64,000 bases of DNA from Balneolales bacterium ANBcel1 (GCA_029688905.1 JARULB010000002.1:434001-498000), one strand, 5' to 3'. Counted from the first letter of the stretch, positions 18,259-29,045 are shown. The notes: generated from the letters alone by a model not told the origin. Program-made: numbers and translations.

Positions 18259-18999
18259 TCATGATTGATCACGGAATCGTTCTCGCATTTCCTCTACCGA
18301 GATTGCGTGATCCACGGAATGCGGCCCGATGTCGGTACGGCGCAAATCCGCCAGGTGCGCACGCGAATCCAGGGCGAGACCGAGGTCATGCGCCAGGGTC
18401 CGCACATAGGTCCCCTTGCTGCAAAGTACATCCAGCCCCAGCACCCCAGCTTCCCAGGAGATGATGCGCGCCTCATGCACGGTGACCTCTCTCGGCTCCC
18501 GCTCCACCTCTTCGCCCTTTCTGGCATAGGTATACAGTCGCTTGCCGTCTTTCCAGAGTGCCGAGTACATGGGGGGAAGCTGTCGGATGGTACCCGTTAA
18601 CCGGTCGGCGAGCACCTCGGCGATGCGATCGCTGCTGATATGCTCGAAGGGGGCATGGCCATCGGGTTGGGTGGCGGCGTCCTGGCTTGGCGTTGAGCTT
18701 CCAAAGGCCACCGTTGCGCGATACCGCTTGGGATAGTCCTGAAACCGCGAAATCGATTTGGTCGCCTTGCCGGCGCAGAGAATCAGCAAACCGGTTGCCA
18801 GGGGATCCAGTGTTCCAGCGTGACCGGTTTTTTTTGTGCGGATACGGCCTCTCACAAATTTGACGATATCAAAACTGCTCCATCCCGACGGTTTGTCCAG
18901 CAGAAAGATGGCCCCTTCCGAGTGATCCGAACCGGGGCTCGGCATGTTGTTGCGATCATAAACCGGAAACCGGGACGTCGGATCAGTTTGCATTTCCAT
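18259..18999 (-). CDS. truB: tRNA pseudouridine-55 synthase
   Basis: Converts U55 of tRNA T-loops to pseudouridine. 246 residues. The catalytic motif is GHAGTLDPLATGLL with Asp65 as nucleophile; KPSGWSSFDIVKFVR and YRATVAFGSSTPSQD are family motifs. The C-terminal PUA-like extension is missing or short: the protein ends soon after YVRTLAHDLGLALDSRAHL. An N-terminal extension of about 28 residues precedes the core (IFLLDKPSGW). It starts 15 bp after rbfA. Confidence 0.95.
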   Translation of the reverse strand: MEMQTDPTSRFPVYDRNNMPSPGSDHSEGAIFLLDKPSGWSSFDIVKFVRGRIRTKKTGHAGTLDPLATGLLILCAGKATKSISRFQDYPKRYRATVAFGSSTPSQDAATQPDGHAPFEHISSDRIAEVLADRLTGTIRQLPPMYSALWKDGKRLYTYARKGEEVEREPREVTVHEARIISWEAGVLGLDVLCSKGTYVRTLAHDLGLALDSRAHLADLRRTDIGPHSVDHAISVEEMRERFRDQS

Positions 19000-19014
19000 C
19001 CGGAGAACGGGCTG

Positions 19015-19452
19015 TCAGGCTTTTCGGGCGGAGCTACCCGGCTTAGGGTCAGAGTCGGAGCTGTCGTCGCCGTCTCTGCGCGAGTCATCATCCCCGGAAG
19101 GAGCGGCTTTACGGTCCGATTCAATCTTCCGGAACAGGGAGTCGATTTTCTCCACGTAGTCGGCGGTATCATCCAGGTGAAAATGGAGTTCCGGAATTCT
19201 GCGCACCTGATGGCGGATACGTCCGGCCAGCTTTTTCCGGATTTCGACTGTTTTTTCCCGGATGAGTTCAAAATTCTGTTCCACATCCCCGTGCGTTGAG
19301 AGAATGCTCAGATAGACGTGGGCCTGCATCAGGTCGGGAGAAATCCGCACGTTGGTAACCGTCAGAATCGCGTCATGCTGATAGTCCAACTGAAGAATTT
19401 CACCGAGATCGGCCTTGAGCAGTGCTGCTACCCGTTCGGTTCGAATACTCAT
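19015..19452 (-). CDS. rbfA: Ribosome-binding factor A
   Basis: Assists late 30S maturation. ATG 19452 ([20 protein letters not shown]) overlaps the infB stop as ATGA, implying translational coupling. That gives 145 residues. The core is standard, with PDLMQAHVYLSIL and RIRHQVRRIPELHFHLDDT. The C-terminus adds about 30 Asp/Ser/Lys-rich residues not needed for the fold. Confidence 0.95.
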   Translation of the reverse strand: MSIRTERVAALLKADLGEILQLDYQHDAILTVTNVRISPDLMQAHVYLSILSTHGDVEQNFELIREKTVEIRKKLAGRIRHQVRRIPELHFHLDDTADYVEKIDSLFRKIESDRKAAPSGDDDSRRDGDDSSDSDPKPGSSARKA

Positions 19453-22376
19453 TCGCTTGTTTCGCTCTTGAGTTTGCGTTTGGTTTCCGTCACAACATAG
19501 GCTTCGATGACATCGCCCACCTTGATATCGTTGTAGTTCTTGATGCCCAGGCCACACTCAAATCCGCTGGCCACTTCCTTGACATCATCCTTGAACCGTT
19601 TGAGCGAGGTCAGTTCGCCTTCATAAATCACGATACCGTCACGGATCAGGCGGACATTGGAGTTCCGGTTGATTTTTCCGTCGGTAACCTTGCAGCCTGC
19701 GATGGTTCCGGCCTTGGGCACTCTGAAGGTATCCTTGACTTCGAGGGTGGCGGTGGTCTTTTCACTTAATTCGGGTGAAAGCAATCCTTCAAGGGCATCC
19801 CTGACGGCATCCACTGCGTCGTAGATGACGCTGAACAGGCGGATGTCGATCTCCTCGGTTTCAGCCAGTTTTCTGGCGTTAGCAGAGGGGCGCACCTGGA
19901 AGCCGATGATAATCGCATTGGAGGCCGACGCAAGCAGCACGTCCGATTCGGTGATAGCACCCACACCGGTGTGGATGATATTGACCTTGACCTCCTCGTT
20001 GGAAATTTTCTGAAGGGACCCGGCAAGCGCCTCGATGGATCCGTCGACATCGCCCTTGATAATGATGTTGAGCTCGGCCACTTCCCCGAGGGCGAGGCGG
20101 CGCGAGATATCGTCGAGGGTGACGTGTTTGACCTGACGCAGTGACTGTTCCCGCTTGATCTGCTGCCGCTGCTGGGCGATGTTCTTGGCGGTGCGATCGT
20201 CCTGGACCGAGACAATTTTGTCGCCGGCCTGCGGAATGCCGTCAAAACCGGTAAGCTGCGCCGGTTGGGCCGGTCCCACCTCTTCGAGCCGGTCTCCGAA
20301 TTCGTTCTCCAGAGCCCGAACCTTGCCGGAGTAGGATCCCGCAACGAAGGGGTCGCCGACACGAAGGGTGCCACGCTGTATCAGGATATTGGCGACTACA
20401 CCCTTGCCTCGGTCTATCTTGGCTTCGAGAATGATTCCGGAGGCCTTGCGATCCGGGTTGGCCTTGAGCTCCATCAGCTCCGCTTCAATAAGTACTTTAT
20501 CCAGCAGTTCGTCGATTCCCTGCCCGGTGTGTGCGGAGACTTCGGCCACCTGTACATTTCCGCCCCACTCTTCCACCAGTACATTATGATCGGACAGCTG
20601 CTGCTTGATGCGGTCTGTGCTGGCTCCTTCCTTGTCGATCTTGTTGATAGCAACGACCAGAGGTACACCGCCGGCCTGGGCGTGGTTGATCGCCTCGATG
20701 GTCTGAGGCATTACGGCATCGTCTGCCGCCACTACCAGAATTACCATGTCTGTGACCTGCGCTCCCCGTGCCCGCATCGCGGTAAAGGCCTCATGGCCGG
20801 GGGTATCCAGAAATGTGATATTTCGCTTGTCGGGCAGGTTCACCTCATAGGCACCGATGTGCTGGGTGATACCGCCGGCTTCACCGGCCGTAACTTTTGC
20901 CTTCCGGATGTAATCAAGCAGGGAGGTTTTTCCGTGGTCGACATGTCCCATGACGGTAACAACCGGTGAACGCGCCTTGAGATCGGCCGGATCATCCTCT
21001 TCATCCTCATCAATATCTTCATCCAGCTCCTGTGCATCCACGAATACCACCTCGCGGTCGTACTCTTCGGCCAGCAGCTCGATTGTACTGGCTTCAAGGC
21101 GCTGGTTGATCGAGACTACCATCCCGAGGTTCATGCAATGCATGATGATTTCGTTAGGTGAAACGCCCAGCAAGTCGGCAAGATCGCTGACGGTGATAAA
21201 CTCGGTCACCTCCAGAACGCGCATCTCCTGTTCCTGCCGTTCCGACTGCATCATTTCCCGCTCGGCGGCCATCTCTTCGCGTTTCTGCTTACGGCGCTTC
21301 TGACGTTTCCTGCCCGCGGATCCGCCGGTGCTGAGCATGGCCATCGTCTCCTTCATCTTGGACTCGACGTCCGATTCGTCCACTTTCGGAGCTTTACGTG
21401 ACTTGATCCGCTTTTTCTTCTTCTTGGGCTTATCGGTTTCCGTTTCAGGCTTGATCTCGGGCTTGTCGCCTTTGACCTTTTTGGCGGCTACCTTCTTCTT
21501 CCTTGGCTTGTCTTCGTCCTCAAGTGCGGGGCTTGCCGCATCGGTAGTATCCTCCGCTTTCCCTTTCTTGCCTTTTTTCCTCTTTTTGCGGCCTCCGATA
21601 TCCGAAGGGTCAGCAATCTGGATTTTTCCGAGCACCCTTGTCCCGGCAAGCTTCTCTTTGCGGCCCCTGATGATTTCCGGAGCTGCTTCCGGTTCATCAT
21701 CGGCATCATCCGCATCAAGATCAGGTATCTCTTCGGTTTCTTCATCCGCATCGGCGACTTCTCCGGGATCGGGCTCTTTTGCCGAGTCGTCTGCAACGGT
21801 ATCCTGTGCAGGGGAAGTTTCTTCGGGTACTTCAGATTCCGCCTGATCCGGCACCGACTCCTCCGTTTCGGCCTCGGCATCATCGGGAGCATCCTCTGCC
21901 GCCGGCTCTTGCTCTTCGGCAGCGGCCGGTTCAGCCTCCTTTTCCTGTGCGGTCTCTTCCGGCTGGAGTTCGTCGGCAACGGTACTGTCGGGCGCGGCCT
22001 TGCCGTCCTCATCCCCGGACTTCTCAATCGGCTGGAGAGGAAGCTCTTCGTCTTTTCCTTTTTTCTCGTCTATCGGTTGGAGGTCATCGAGCGGCTCCAG
22101 AAAACTGTCGAGGGTAACCGACTCGTTTCTGCCGGTACGAAATGTACTCCGACGCTCTTCGTATTCCTCACGGGCACGGATGTGATCCCTGCTTTTGGCC
22201 TTGTCTTCACCGTAAACCGACTCCAGGGTGGCATACATTTCGGGCGTAATCTTGACGTTCGGCTTGTTGTCTATGCCAAAGCCGTTTTCGTTCAGGGAGT
22301 CCACGATAGATTGCGTGGAAACGTTGAACTCGGATGCCACCTTGAATAAACGTTTCGGTTTAGCAGTTCCTGTCAT
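19449..22376 (-). CDS. infB: Translation initiation factor IF-2
   Basis: GTPase that positions initiator tRNA. 975 residues, long because of an extended N-terminal region: a winged-helix-like start ([19 protein letters not shown]), then an acidic Glu/Asp/Ala/Pro stretch (about residues 80-240), then a Lys-rich stretch. The G domain starts near residue 478 with [15 protein letters not shown] (G1); DTPGHEAF (G3) and NKIDKEGA (G4) follow. Domains II-IV complete the factor. It lies between nusA and rbfA, in the standard order. Confidence 0.97.
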   Translation of the reverse strand: MTGTAKPKRLFKVASEFNVSTQSIVDSLNENGFGIDNKPNVKITPEMYATLESVYGEDKAKSRDHIRAREEYEERRSTFRTGRNESVTLDSFLEPLDDLQPIDEKKGKDEELPLQPIEKSGDEDGKAAPDSTVADELQPEETAQEKEAEPAAAEEQEPAAEDAPDDAEAETEESVPDQAESEVPEETSPAQDTVADDSAKEPDPGEVADADEETEEIPDLDADDADDEPEAAPEIIRGRKEKLAGTRVLGKIQIADPSDIGGRKKRKKGKKGKAEDTTDAASPALEDEDKPRKKKVAAKKVKGDKPEIKPETETDKPKKKKKRIKSRKAPKVDESDVESKMKETMAMLSTGGSAGRKRQKRRKQKREEMAAEREMMQSERQEQEMRVLEVTEFITVSDLADLLGVSPNEIIMHCMNLGMVVSINQRLEASTIELLAEEYDREVVFVDAQELDEDIDEDEEDDPADLKARSPVVTVMGHVDHGKTSLLDYIRKAKVTAGEAGGITQHIGAYEVNLPDKRNITFLDTPGHEAFTAMRARGAQVTDMVILVVAADDAVMPQTIEAINHAQAGGVPLVVAINKIDKEGASTDRIKQQLSDHNVLVEEWGGNVQVAEVSAHTGQGIDELLDKVLIEAELMELKANPDRKASGIILEAKIDRGKGVVANILIQRGTLRVGDPFVAGSYSGKVRALENEFGDRLEEVGPAQPAQLTGFDGIPQAGDKIVSVQDDRTAKNIAQQRQQIKREQSLRQVKHVTLDDISRRLALGEVAELNIIIKGDVDGSIEALAGSLQKISNEEVKVNIIHTGVGAITESDVLLASASNAIIIGFQVRPSANARKLAETEEIDIRLFSVIYDAVDAVRDALEGLLSPELSEKTTATLEVKDTFRVPKAGTIAGCKVTDGKINRNSNVRLIRDGIVIYEGELTSLKRFKDDVKEVASGFECGLGIKNYNDIKVGDVIEAYVVTETKRKLKSETSE

Positions 22377-22419
22377 ATAAAGCGATTCTGTTCAGTTTTT
22401 AAAAAAAAGCCGGGGCCGG

Positions 22420-23676
22420 TTATACTTCATCTTCTTCAAATTCAAGCTCGATCGTCCGGATGATCTGTTTTGCATCTTTCAGTTCGAGCCGGCCCTCGGT
22501 TCGGCGCTCCAGTTCCTCGGGACTCAGTTCCAGCACTGCGCGGGCGGTATCGCAGCCGATATCGAACAAGAGCTGCACCACTTCATCGCCGAAGTCGTCG
22601 GCAAATTCAAAGATATCGATATCGTCTTCATCCTCGACTTCACGGTATACATCGATCTCGTAGCCGGTCAGCTGTGTTGCCAGCCGGATATTGACCCCGC
22701 CTTTTCCGATCGCCTTGGAGACCTGATCGGCGGGTACCACGACCTTGGCCCGCTGGTTTTTCGCATCGAGGTCAACCGACTGCACATGGGCGGGCTGCAG
22801 AGCGCGCTTGATAAAGGTATGGATATCGTCCGTGTAGTTGATTACATCGATATTCTCATTGCAAAGTTCACGGACAATCGAGTGAATACGGATACCCTTC
22901 ATGCCGACACAGGCACCGACCGGGTCAACACGTTCGTCGTGTGAAACCACCGCCACCTTGGAACGGTCGCCGGGTTCCCTGACGGTCTTGATAATTTCAA
23001 TCACACCGTCAAAAACTTCAGGAATCTCGTTCTCGAAAAGGCGCTCCAGAAAAAGCGGCGAGGTGCGCGAGATGATCACGGCCGGATTGCCTTCCTGCCG
23101 TTTTACTTCCACGACAACGGCCCGGATGGTATCCCCTTTCCGGTAGCGATCTTTATAGATCTGCTGGTTTTTGGGCAGCACCAGTTCCACACCGTTATGA
23201 TTGACCAGGATATCGCGGTTTCTCACCTGATAGACATCCCCCAGAACGATTTCTCCGATTCTGTCGCTGTAGTCCTCAAAAATGTTATCCTTCTCGATTT
23301 CCCGGATTCGCTGGGCCAGGGTTTGACGGGCCATCATGACCGAACGCCTGCCGAAGTCCTCTATCTTGATTTCCTGGGCGAACTCATCGTACAATTCCAG
23401 ATCCGGATCCAGTTTCTTCGCCTCCGAAATACCGATCTCATTGACGGGATCGCTCAGCTCCTCGTCGGGAACCACTTCACGGATATGCATCATCTGGATC
23501 TCTCCCCGATCCGGGTTCAAAATCACCGAAAAAGCGTCATCCGACTCGTACTTCTTCCGGATCATGGATCGGAAAACGTCTTCCAGTATGGATAGAAGCA
23601 GATCCCTGTCGATGCCCTTGTCTTTTGCAATTTCGGCAAAAGAGTGAATAATCTGTTTTGAAATATCCGTTTGCAT
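22420..23676 (-). CDS. nusA: Transcription termination/antitermination factor NusA
   Basis: 418 residues: N-terminal RNA-polymerase-binding domain (KGIDRDLLLSILEDVFRSMI), S1 domain (GEIVLGDVYQVRNRDILVNH), then KH1-KH2 with DPVGACVGMKGIRIHSIVREL and GKGGVNIRLATQLTGYEIDV. A short helix-hairpin-helix C-terminal part follows (LLFDIGCDTARAVLELSPEEL). There is no second acidic repeat as in E. coli. Gene order rimP-nusA-infB is conserved. The 43-bp gap to infB contains CCGGCCCCGG followed by a T-run on the minus strand. Confidence 0.96.
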   Translation of the reverse strand: MQTDISKQIIHSFAEIAKDKGIDRDLLLSILEDVFRSMIRKKYESDDAFSVILNPDRGEIQMMHIREVVPDEELSDPVNEIGISEAKKLDPDLELYDEFAQEIKIEDFGRRSVMMARQTLAQRIREIEKDNIFEDYSDRIGEIVLGDVYQVRNRDILVNHNGVELVLPKNQQIYKDRYRKGDTIRAVVVEVKRQEGNPAVIISRTSPLFLERLFENEIPEVFDGVIEIIKTVREPGDRSKVAVVSHDERVDPVGACVGMKGIRIHSIVRELCNENIDVINYTDDIHTFIKRALQPAHVQSVDLDAKNQRAKVVVPADQVSKAIGKGGVNIRLATQLTGYEIDVYREVEDEDDIDIFEFADDFGDEVVQLLFDIGCDTARAVLELSPEELERRTEGRLELKDAKQIIRTIELEFEEDEV

Positions 23677-23704
23677 GTAAAATGTATCGAAAATGCCGTT
23701 AACG

Positions 23705-24169
23705 TTATTTGAAAGAGACCTTTATCCGGGTCTCTTCAATCGCTCCAAAAGGGATTTCCACTGGAGTTTTATTCTCGGTTTCCAGAGTAATGACCTCCGG
23801 CTTCGCGTCTGTGATTTTGCCTTCCACACGAATCCGTTCGCCGTCTTTTTCAAAAACCACAGAAGCGTTACGTCCTTTGTTATTTATATATTGCCTGAAG
23901 TCTTTAAGCGGCCGGTCAACCCCGGGCGATGAGACATTCAGCGTGTACTGACTGTCCCGCCAGCCTGCAGCATCCAGCAACAGCTTGATCTCGCGACTCA
24001 GCTCCGCACATCGGTTCAGCGATATATGGCCTGCCTCCGATTCCACGAATAACGAGATCACACGATTCCCAGCGGACCCCCTGAGTTCCGTTTCTACCAG
24101 AAACAGGTCACTGTCTTCAAGAACCTGTTCTGCCAATGCGTTGATTTCTTCCAGCTCCTGCGTCAACAC
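23705..24169 (-). CDS. rimP: Ribosome maturation factor RimP, non-ATG start
   Basis: Required for 30S maturation. The open frame extends upstream to 24391, but its first 74 residues do not look like RimP. Family similarity begins at VLTQELEEINALAEQVLEDSDLF, where a GTG (24169) and a TTG (24166) follow a GGAG. With GTG the product is 154 residues, the usual size. Motifs include LFLVETELRG and LLDAAGWRDSQYTLNVSSPGVDRPL. It is the first gene of rimP-nusA-infB. The upstream 287 bp faces the DUF192 gene and should hold divergent promoters. Confidence 0.9.
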   Translation of the reverse strand: MLTQELEEINALAEQVLEDSDLFLVETELRGSAGNRVISLFVESEAGHISLNRCAELSREIKLLLDAAGWRDSQYTLNVSSPGVDRPLKDFRQYINNKGRNASVVFEKDGERIRVEGKITDAKPEVITLETENKTPVEIPFGAIEETRIKVSFK

Positions 24170-24456
24170 TCCGAATTCTGAATTCCAAATACAAAAAAAG
24201 TGAACTTTTTCGGGTTCACTTACAAAGAACAAATATACGTCTATTTTTGGCAATACCCAAACAGCGCAGCGGGTAAAATCACTTCGCAGAGAAGCTTGCA
24301 CGGGGGTTTGGATCGGATATTCTGCCGTTGTTTTTGTATCTTCAGAGATTGTCCGGCACCGGTGGTAAATCCTCGGGGCGGACATCGGCAATAATGACGG
24401 CAGGTTTGGGTTTCCACCCGGCCCGCTCCCGGAATGGATAAATAATCAGAGTCTCC

Positions 24457-24924
24457 ATGTATAAACTCGCAATCACCCTCCTGGTATTGACACTGACTGC
24501 CGTATCATGCTCCGAAGAAGTCGACGAAACGGTACAGCAGCGGGGGCGCACCATCACACCTGAAGCAGAGGCGGTGATCTACGATGGCGATGAACAGGTT
24601 GTAACGGTACAGGTTGCTCTGGCGCAAACAGACCTGGAGCGAAGTACCGGATTGATGGATGTGCACGAGTTGCCTTTTGATTCCGGTATGCTCTTCCTTT
24701 TTGATGACGAACGGCCCAGAAGTTTCTGGATGGTCAACACACCGATCTCCCTGGATATCCTTTTTCTGGACAGCAATCGTAAAATCGTCCGTATCCGGAC
24801 CAATACCACCCCTTTTTCGGAGCGCCAGATCACCTCGGAACTGCCGGCGCGATATGTACTGGAGGTGAATGCGGGTTTTACGCGTGAACACGATATCCGC
24901 GAGGGAATGCGACTGGAGTGGTGA
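24457..24924 (+). CDS. DUF192 family lipoprotein
   Basis: 155 residues with a lipoprotein signal (LLVLTLTAVSC; Cys18) and a DUF192 domain: VQVALAQTDLERSTGLMDVHELPFDSGMLFLFDDERPRSFWM, then NTPISLDILFLDSNRKIV and RYVLEVNAGFTREHDIREGMRL. The family is a small beta-barrel of unknown function, often secreted. It stands alone, divergent from rimP and convergent with coaE. No function is assigned. Confidence 0.9.
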   Translation: MYKLAITLLVLTLTAVSCSEEVDETVQQRGRTITPEAEAVIYDGDEQVVTVQVALAQTDLERSTGLMDVHELPFDSGMLFLFDDERPRSFWMVNTPISLDILFLDSNRKIVRIRTNTTPFSERQITSELPARYVLEVNAGFTREHDIREGMRLEW

Positions 24925-24983
24925 GCTGACGGATGGCGCATTGCGGCTTTGACCGCCGTGACGGATCTCCCTGTTGATCCCCC

Positions 24984-25586
24984 TTATGCTCCCGCCAGGG
25001 GCTCCAGCTCCCTGAAGATCACATCGGCCTTCTCCTCCAGCAACTCCCGGCTGCCGTTGTTTTCGATGACCAGATCGGCATACGGACGCATATCCGACTC
25101 CAGTTTTTGGCGCTGCATACGCTCCCGCACCTGTTTTTCATCGGACTGATCGCGCTTTGACACCCGCCGGATGCGCTCCTCCTCCGGAGCGGTAACCAGG
25201 ATGACGGCATCCAGGACCTCGGGACGCCCTTTGTCCAGCAGCAGCGCCGCCTCTCTTACTGCAATGGTAGTACCCTCTTTCCGGGCCTCTTCTTCGATCC
25301 GGTCAATTTCCCGGCAGACAACAGGATGCACCAGCCGGTTCAGCTCCTCCACACGACCTTCTCCAAACGCTTTTACAGAGAGCCGATGCCGGTCGAGTGA
25401 ACCGTCTTCCAGATACACCTCCTCCCCGAACGCTTCCACGAGCTGCTGCTTTAATTCGGGATCATTAACCATCAGCGACTTGGCCAAATCATCCGCATAG
25501 ATCACATGCGCGCCCAGCCGCTCCCAAACCCGGCACACCGTTGTTTTTCCACTGCCGATTCCACCAGTAATTCCAATTCGAAGCAT
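24984..25586 (-). CDS. coaE: Dephospho-CoA kinase
   Basis: Last step of CoA synthesis, phosphorylating the 3'-OH of dephospho-CoA. 200 residues. P-loop GITGGIGSGKTT at residues 5-16, then VIYADDLAKSLM (substrate Asp) and the lid-region motif EERIRRVSKRDQSDEKQVRERM. The start is ATG 25586. It is followed in the same direction by no close gene; a 277-bp gap with no recognisable feature separates it from nadB upstream. Confidence 0.96.
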   Translation of the reverse strand: MLRIGITGGIGSGKTTVCRVWERLGAHVIYADDLAKSLMVNDPELKQQLVEAFGEEVYLEDGSLDRHRLSVKAFGEGRVEELNRLVHPVVCREIDRIEEEARKEGTTIAVREAALLLDKGRPEVLDAVILVTAPEEERIRRVSKRDQSDEKQVRERMQRQKLESDMRPYADLVIENNGSRELLEEKADVIFRELEPLAGA

Positions 25587-25863
25587 AGCCGATCTCCGTT
25601 TGTCACATTACGTATGTGTAACTGCCAGTTATTTCGGGATACTTTTGCTCCGGCCGCTCCAAAGGGACCAGCCGTCACCATAGATATGCCGAACGGGCGT
25701 TTTTTTTGGATGCCCGCCGCATCACACGACCAGCGATCTTTTACCAAACGAAACCGCCGGCTCCGTGTATCACATCAATTACCAGATATCTGACCGGACA
25801 CCTGCACGGGCCGTTTTCCGGGAAGATTAACCGGGAAACTTCATGTACCTCGACCCGGATGGG

Positions 25864-27450
25864 TCAGATGACGGTATCCTTCTTTTCACTATCAACGGGT
25901 TCAGGGTAGTCTGTTGTATAGTGCAAGCCGCGGCTTTCCTTCCGGCTCATGGCAGATCGAATCACCATGTAGGCGTTTGCAATCAGGTTTCTCAGCTCGC
26001 ACAATGAGACACTCACCCGCGTACGCTGATAAAAACTCTCGGTCTCCTCGTACAGAAGCCGTGTTCTGCGGAACGCCCGCTCCAACCGTAAATTACTTCG
26101 AACAATTCCCACATAATCCCACATAACCTTTTGAAGCTCTTGTAGATTGTGTGATATCAACACGGCTTCTTCGACATTCACGGTTCCGCTGTCGTCCCAC
26201 TCCGGCACGTCAGGGGTGTGCCCATAATCGGCGATATAGTTCATCGACTGTTCGGCTGCGCGCCTCGAAAAAACGATCGCCTCCAGCAGACTGTTGGAAG
26301 CCAGCCGGTTCGCACCGTGCAGACCGGTGCAGGCCGCCTCACCGGCGCAATAAAGTCCGTGGATGGAGGTTCGTCCCTCCATGTCGGTCACGACTCCGCC
26401 ACACAGATAGTGCGCCGCCGGTACCACCGGAATCCACTCCCTGGTAATATCCACACCAAAAGACAGGCAGGTCTGTGTAATGTTGGGGAAGTGCTCCTTG
26501 ATTACATCACTATCAACATGAGTGACATCAAGATAGACACACTCATCTCCGGATTTTTTCAGGTGGTTGTCGATAGCCCTGGCAACGATGTCGCGGGGAG
26601 CCAGTTCGGCTCTGTCGTCGTAATCGGCCATAAACGCGTGTCCCTGGCGGGTCCGGAGAATACCCCCCTTTCCCCGAACAGCCTCGGAGATGAGGAAGGA
26701 TTTGGCTCCCGGCACATGCAGAGTGGTGGGGTGAAACTGCATGAACTCCATGTTGGCCACACGCGCTTTAGCCCGGTATGCCATGGCGATTCCGTCACCG
26801 GTGGCGATGGAGGGGTTGGTGGTATGCTGATAGACCTGGCCGACTCCGCCGGTGGCAAGAAGCGTGGCTTTTGCGAGGATCTGTTCCACGTGACCGGAGC
26901 GGGTATCAAAGACGTAAGCTCCGTAGCAGTGGGTATCCTTGTCGTATTTTGTGACTTTTTTCCCGAGGTGGTGCTCGGTGATCAGTTCCAGGGCAAAATG
27001 GTGTTCAAAAACCCGGATGTTGGGGTGTTGGTCCAGTGCTTCAAGCAGGGCCCGTTCAATTTCGTTGCCGGTACGGTCTGCGGCATGGACAATACGCTTC
27101 CGCGAGTGTCCCCCTTCCCGGCCCAGATCGAGAGTGCCGTCGACGCTGGTAAAACGGGCGCCCCAGTCGAGCAGTTCCCGCACCACATCGGGTCCGCTGC
27201 GAACAACCATCTCCACCACTTCCCTGCGGCACAGGCCGGCTCCTGCAATCAGGGTGTCATTGACGTGATCCTCAAACCGGTCCTCTTTGTCCACGACACT
27301 GGCCAGCCCGCCCTGGGCATAGTTTGTATTGGACTCGGCCGAATCCTTTTTCGTTATGATGGCCACGGTGCCGAAGCGGGCAACCCTGAGCGCATAGGAG
27401 AGTCCGGCTCCGCCACTGCCAATTACCAGAAAATCAAAAGAGTCAGGCAT
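25864..27450 (-). CDS. nadB: L-aspartate oxidase
   Basis: First step of NAD synthesis from aspartate (aspartate to iminoaspartate, FAD-dependent). 528 residues. FAD-binding [18 protein letters not shown] at the N-terminus; THFHPTTLH-like [11 protein letters not shown] and [26 protein letters not shown] are characteristic, with the C-terminal helical domain [15 protein letters not shown]. It overlaps the prfB stop by 8 nt (ATGCCTGA), implying coupling. No nadA or nadC is nearby. Confidence 0.95.
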   Translation of the reverse strand: MPDSFDFLVIGSGGAGLSYALRVARFGTVAIITKKDSAESNTNYAQGGLASVVDKEDRFEDHVNDTLIAGAGLCRREVVEMVVRSGPDVVRELLDWGARFTSVDGTLDLGREGGHSRKRIVHAADRTGNEIERALLEALDQHPNIRVFEHHFALELITEHHLGKKVTKYDKDTHCYGAYVFDTRSGHVEQILAKATLLATGGVGQVYQHTTNPSIATGDGIAMAYRAKARVANMEFMQFHPTTLHVPGAKSFLISEAVRGKGGILRTRQGHAFMADYDDRAELAPRDIVARAIDNHLKKSGDECVYLDVTHVDSDVIKEHFPNITQTCLSFGVDITREWIPVVPAAHYLCGGVVTDMEGRTSIHGLYCAGEAACTGLHGANRLASNSLLEAIVFSRRAAEQSMNYIADYGHTPDVPEWDDSGTVNVEEAVLISHNLQELQKVMWDYVGIVRSNLRLERAFRRTRLLYEETESFYQRTRVSVSLCELRNLIANAYMVIRSAMSRKESRGLHYTTDYPEPVDSEKKDTVI

Positions 27451-28559
27451 CAGACATGAGGTATGCTTTTATGAAGGGGTCGATCTCGCCATCCATGACA
27501 TCATCCACGGAGGAGGTTTCGTGTCCGGTCCGGTGGTCCTTGACCATGTTGTAGGGGTGGAAGACATAGGAGCGGATTTGCGACCCCCATTCGTTTTTCA
27601 TTTTGGTGCTTTCCACTGCGTTTTTCTGCTCTTCCTGGATCCGTTTTTCCAGGTCATAGACTCTGGATTTGAGCATCACCATTGCCTTTTCGCGGTTTTG
27701 GAGCTGTGACCGTTCCTGCTGGCATTCGGCGACCACCCGTTCCTGCCGGCCGTCGGAAAGCGTGCCGGTCCAGACGAGCCGTACTCCGGTCTCCACCTTG
27801 TTCACATTCTGACCGCCTTTTCCTCCGGCATGAAACCGCTGAAGCTCGATATCGTCCGGCTTCAGGTCGATTTCGATTTCGTCATCGACCATTGGTGTAA
27901 CAAAAACCGAGCAGAACGATGTGTGGCGCCTGGCATTGCTATCAAACGGAGAGATACGCACCAATCGGTGCACGCCGTTTTCCGCTTTCAAGAAGCCGTA
28001 AGCGAAATCCCCCTTTATTTCAAGAGAGGCGCTTTTGATACCGGCCACTTCCCCCTGCTGATACTCCAGCACGGTAGTATCCATTCCGGCCCGGTCGGCC
28101 CAGCGCACATACATGCGGTAGAGCATTTCGGCCCAGTCCTGGCTTTCGGTTCCGCCTGCGCCGGGATTGATGGTCAGTAGCGCGTCCCGGCGGTCGTCGG
28201 GCTGATCGAGCATATTCTTGAACTCGAGGTCTTCCACCTCCTTTTGGAGTTGCACGACTTCCGCATTGAACTCCTCTGTGACATCATCCCCCTCTTCCAT
28301 AATCTCGCGGAACAGCAGGATATTCTGCCTCCGCTCATCGAGCTGATCCCACTTCTCCACCCACGATTTCTCATGGTTGAGGTTTTTCATGAGCGCCTGT
28401 GCCTTTTCGGCATCATCCCAGAAGCCGGGTTGCTGCGCCTGGAATTCCAGCTCCTTTATCCGTTCTTTGCGTACATCGTAGTCAAAGATACCTCCTCAGC
28501 GCTTCCACGCGCTGCAATAACCGGTCCACCTGCTCGGTGGTGTATGCTAATTCTGCCAT
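27443..28559 (-). CDS. prfB: Peptide chain release factor 2, programmed +1 frameshift
   Basis: Releases chains at UGA and UAA. Translation starts at ATG 28559 and runs 25 codons ([15 protein letters not shown]...ALRRYL) to an in-frame TGA at 28484-28482. A +1 shift at CTT-TGA-C continues as [14 protein letters not shown] to the stop at 27443, giving 371 residues, the normal RF2 size. An AGGAGG sits directly upstream of TATCTT. Downstream are the GGQ motif ([13 protein letters not shown]) and [15 protein letters not shown]. The longest single frame, from 28390, lacks the N-terminal part. The gene overlaps nadB by 8 nt. Confidence 0.97.
28482..28496 (-). other. RF2 autoregulatory frameshift site
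   Basis: The minus strand reads AGG-AGG-TAT-CTT-TGA followed by C: a Shine-Dalgarno-like AGGAGG, the slippery CTT and a UGA in poor context. In the classic mechanism low RF2 lets ribosomes pause at UGA and shift +1, so RF2 controls its own level. Confidence 0.95.
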
Positions 28560-28596
28560 AGCTTGCCTTCCAAAAAAAAGTATAAATATGATTACT

Positions 28597-28630
28597 CAAA
28601 AAAAACGGCTACCCCTCTCGGAATAACCGT
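28597..28630 (-). terminator. Terminator after the small membrane-anchored protein gene
   Basis: On the minus strand ACGGTTA and TAGCCGT pair (one G-T) around a 12-nt loop and are followed by a run of T residues, about 60 bp past the stop at 28689. Confidence 0.7.
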
Positions 28631-28688
28631 GTCCATGATGCAAGATACATGGTTTTTCGCGGTTAAAAAAACAGTACCGCGTTCAGAT

Positions 28689-28931
28689 TCAGCGTGAAAA
28701 CAGTTTCGCCAGTATAATGCCCGCGACCACTCCTCCGAGAAAGGCATACGCAACTCCTTCCTCCGGATGCGTTCTGACATATCTTCGTGCCGTCCTGTAC
28801 TCCTGTCGCAGTTCATGTTCCAGGCGGTCTTTCTCATCGTTGAGTTTCTCAATAACATCTTTGTAGGATGAGTCGAACTTTTTCGACAGTTCATCCAGTT
28901 TATCTTGGGTTTTGCTCTTAACTTGTTCCAT
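28689..28931 (-). CDS. Small membrane-anchored protein (DUF883/ElaB-like)
   Basis: 80 residues: an N-terminal helical, highly charged region (KTQDKLDELSKKFDSSYKDV and IEKLNDEKDRLEHELRQEYR), then a C-terminal membrane helix ending GGVVAGIILAKLFSR after HPEEGVAYAF. This layout matches DUF883/ElaB/YqjD proteins, small stress-induced C-tail-anchored proteins some of which bind ribosomes. Similarity is structural rather than strong. It has its own terminator and faces the inositol-phosphatase-family gene. Confidence 0.75.
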   Translation of the reverse strand: MEQVKSKTQDKLDELSKKFDSSYKDVIEKLNDEKDRLEHELRQEYRTARRYVRTHPEEGVAYAFLGGVVAGIILAKLFSR

Positions 28932-29045
28932 AGTAATTTGTCCAGCGGTTGTTTATTTGGAAAAAATAGGTTCCTGTCGGTAGTCATATTAATAAAAAAC
29001 GCGAATATATGATACAGCCGGTTGCTGCCCTGCCGGTTCAAACGT

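Noticed and set aside
22380-22419. T-run after CCGGCCCCGG between nusA and infB as a terminator
   Set aside because: The possible stem leaves a loop of only two bases, and the genes form a conserved operon.
26218-27459. Plus-strand open frame of 413 codons opposite nadB
   Set aside because: The minus strand encodes a full L-aspartate oxidase; the antisense frame is a by-product of high GC codon use.
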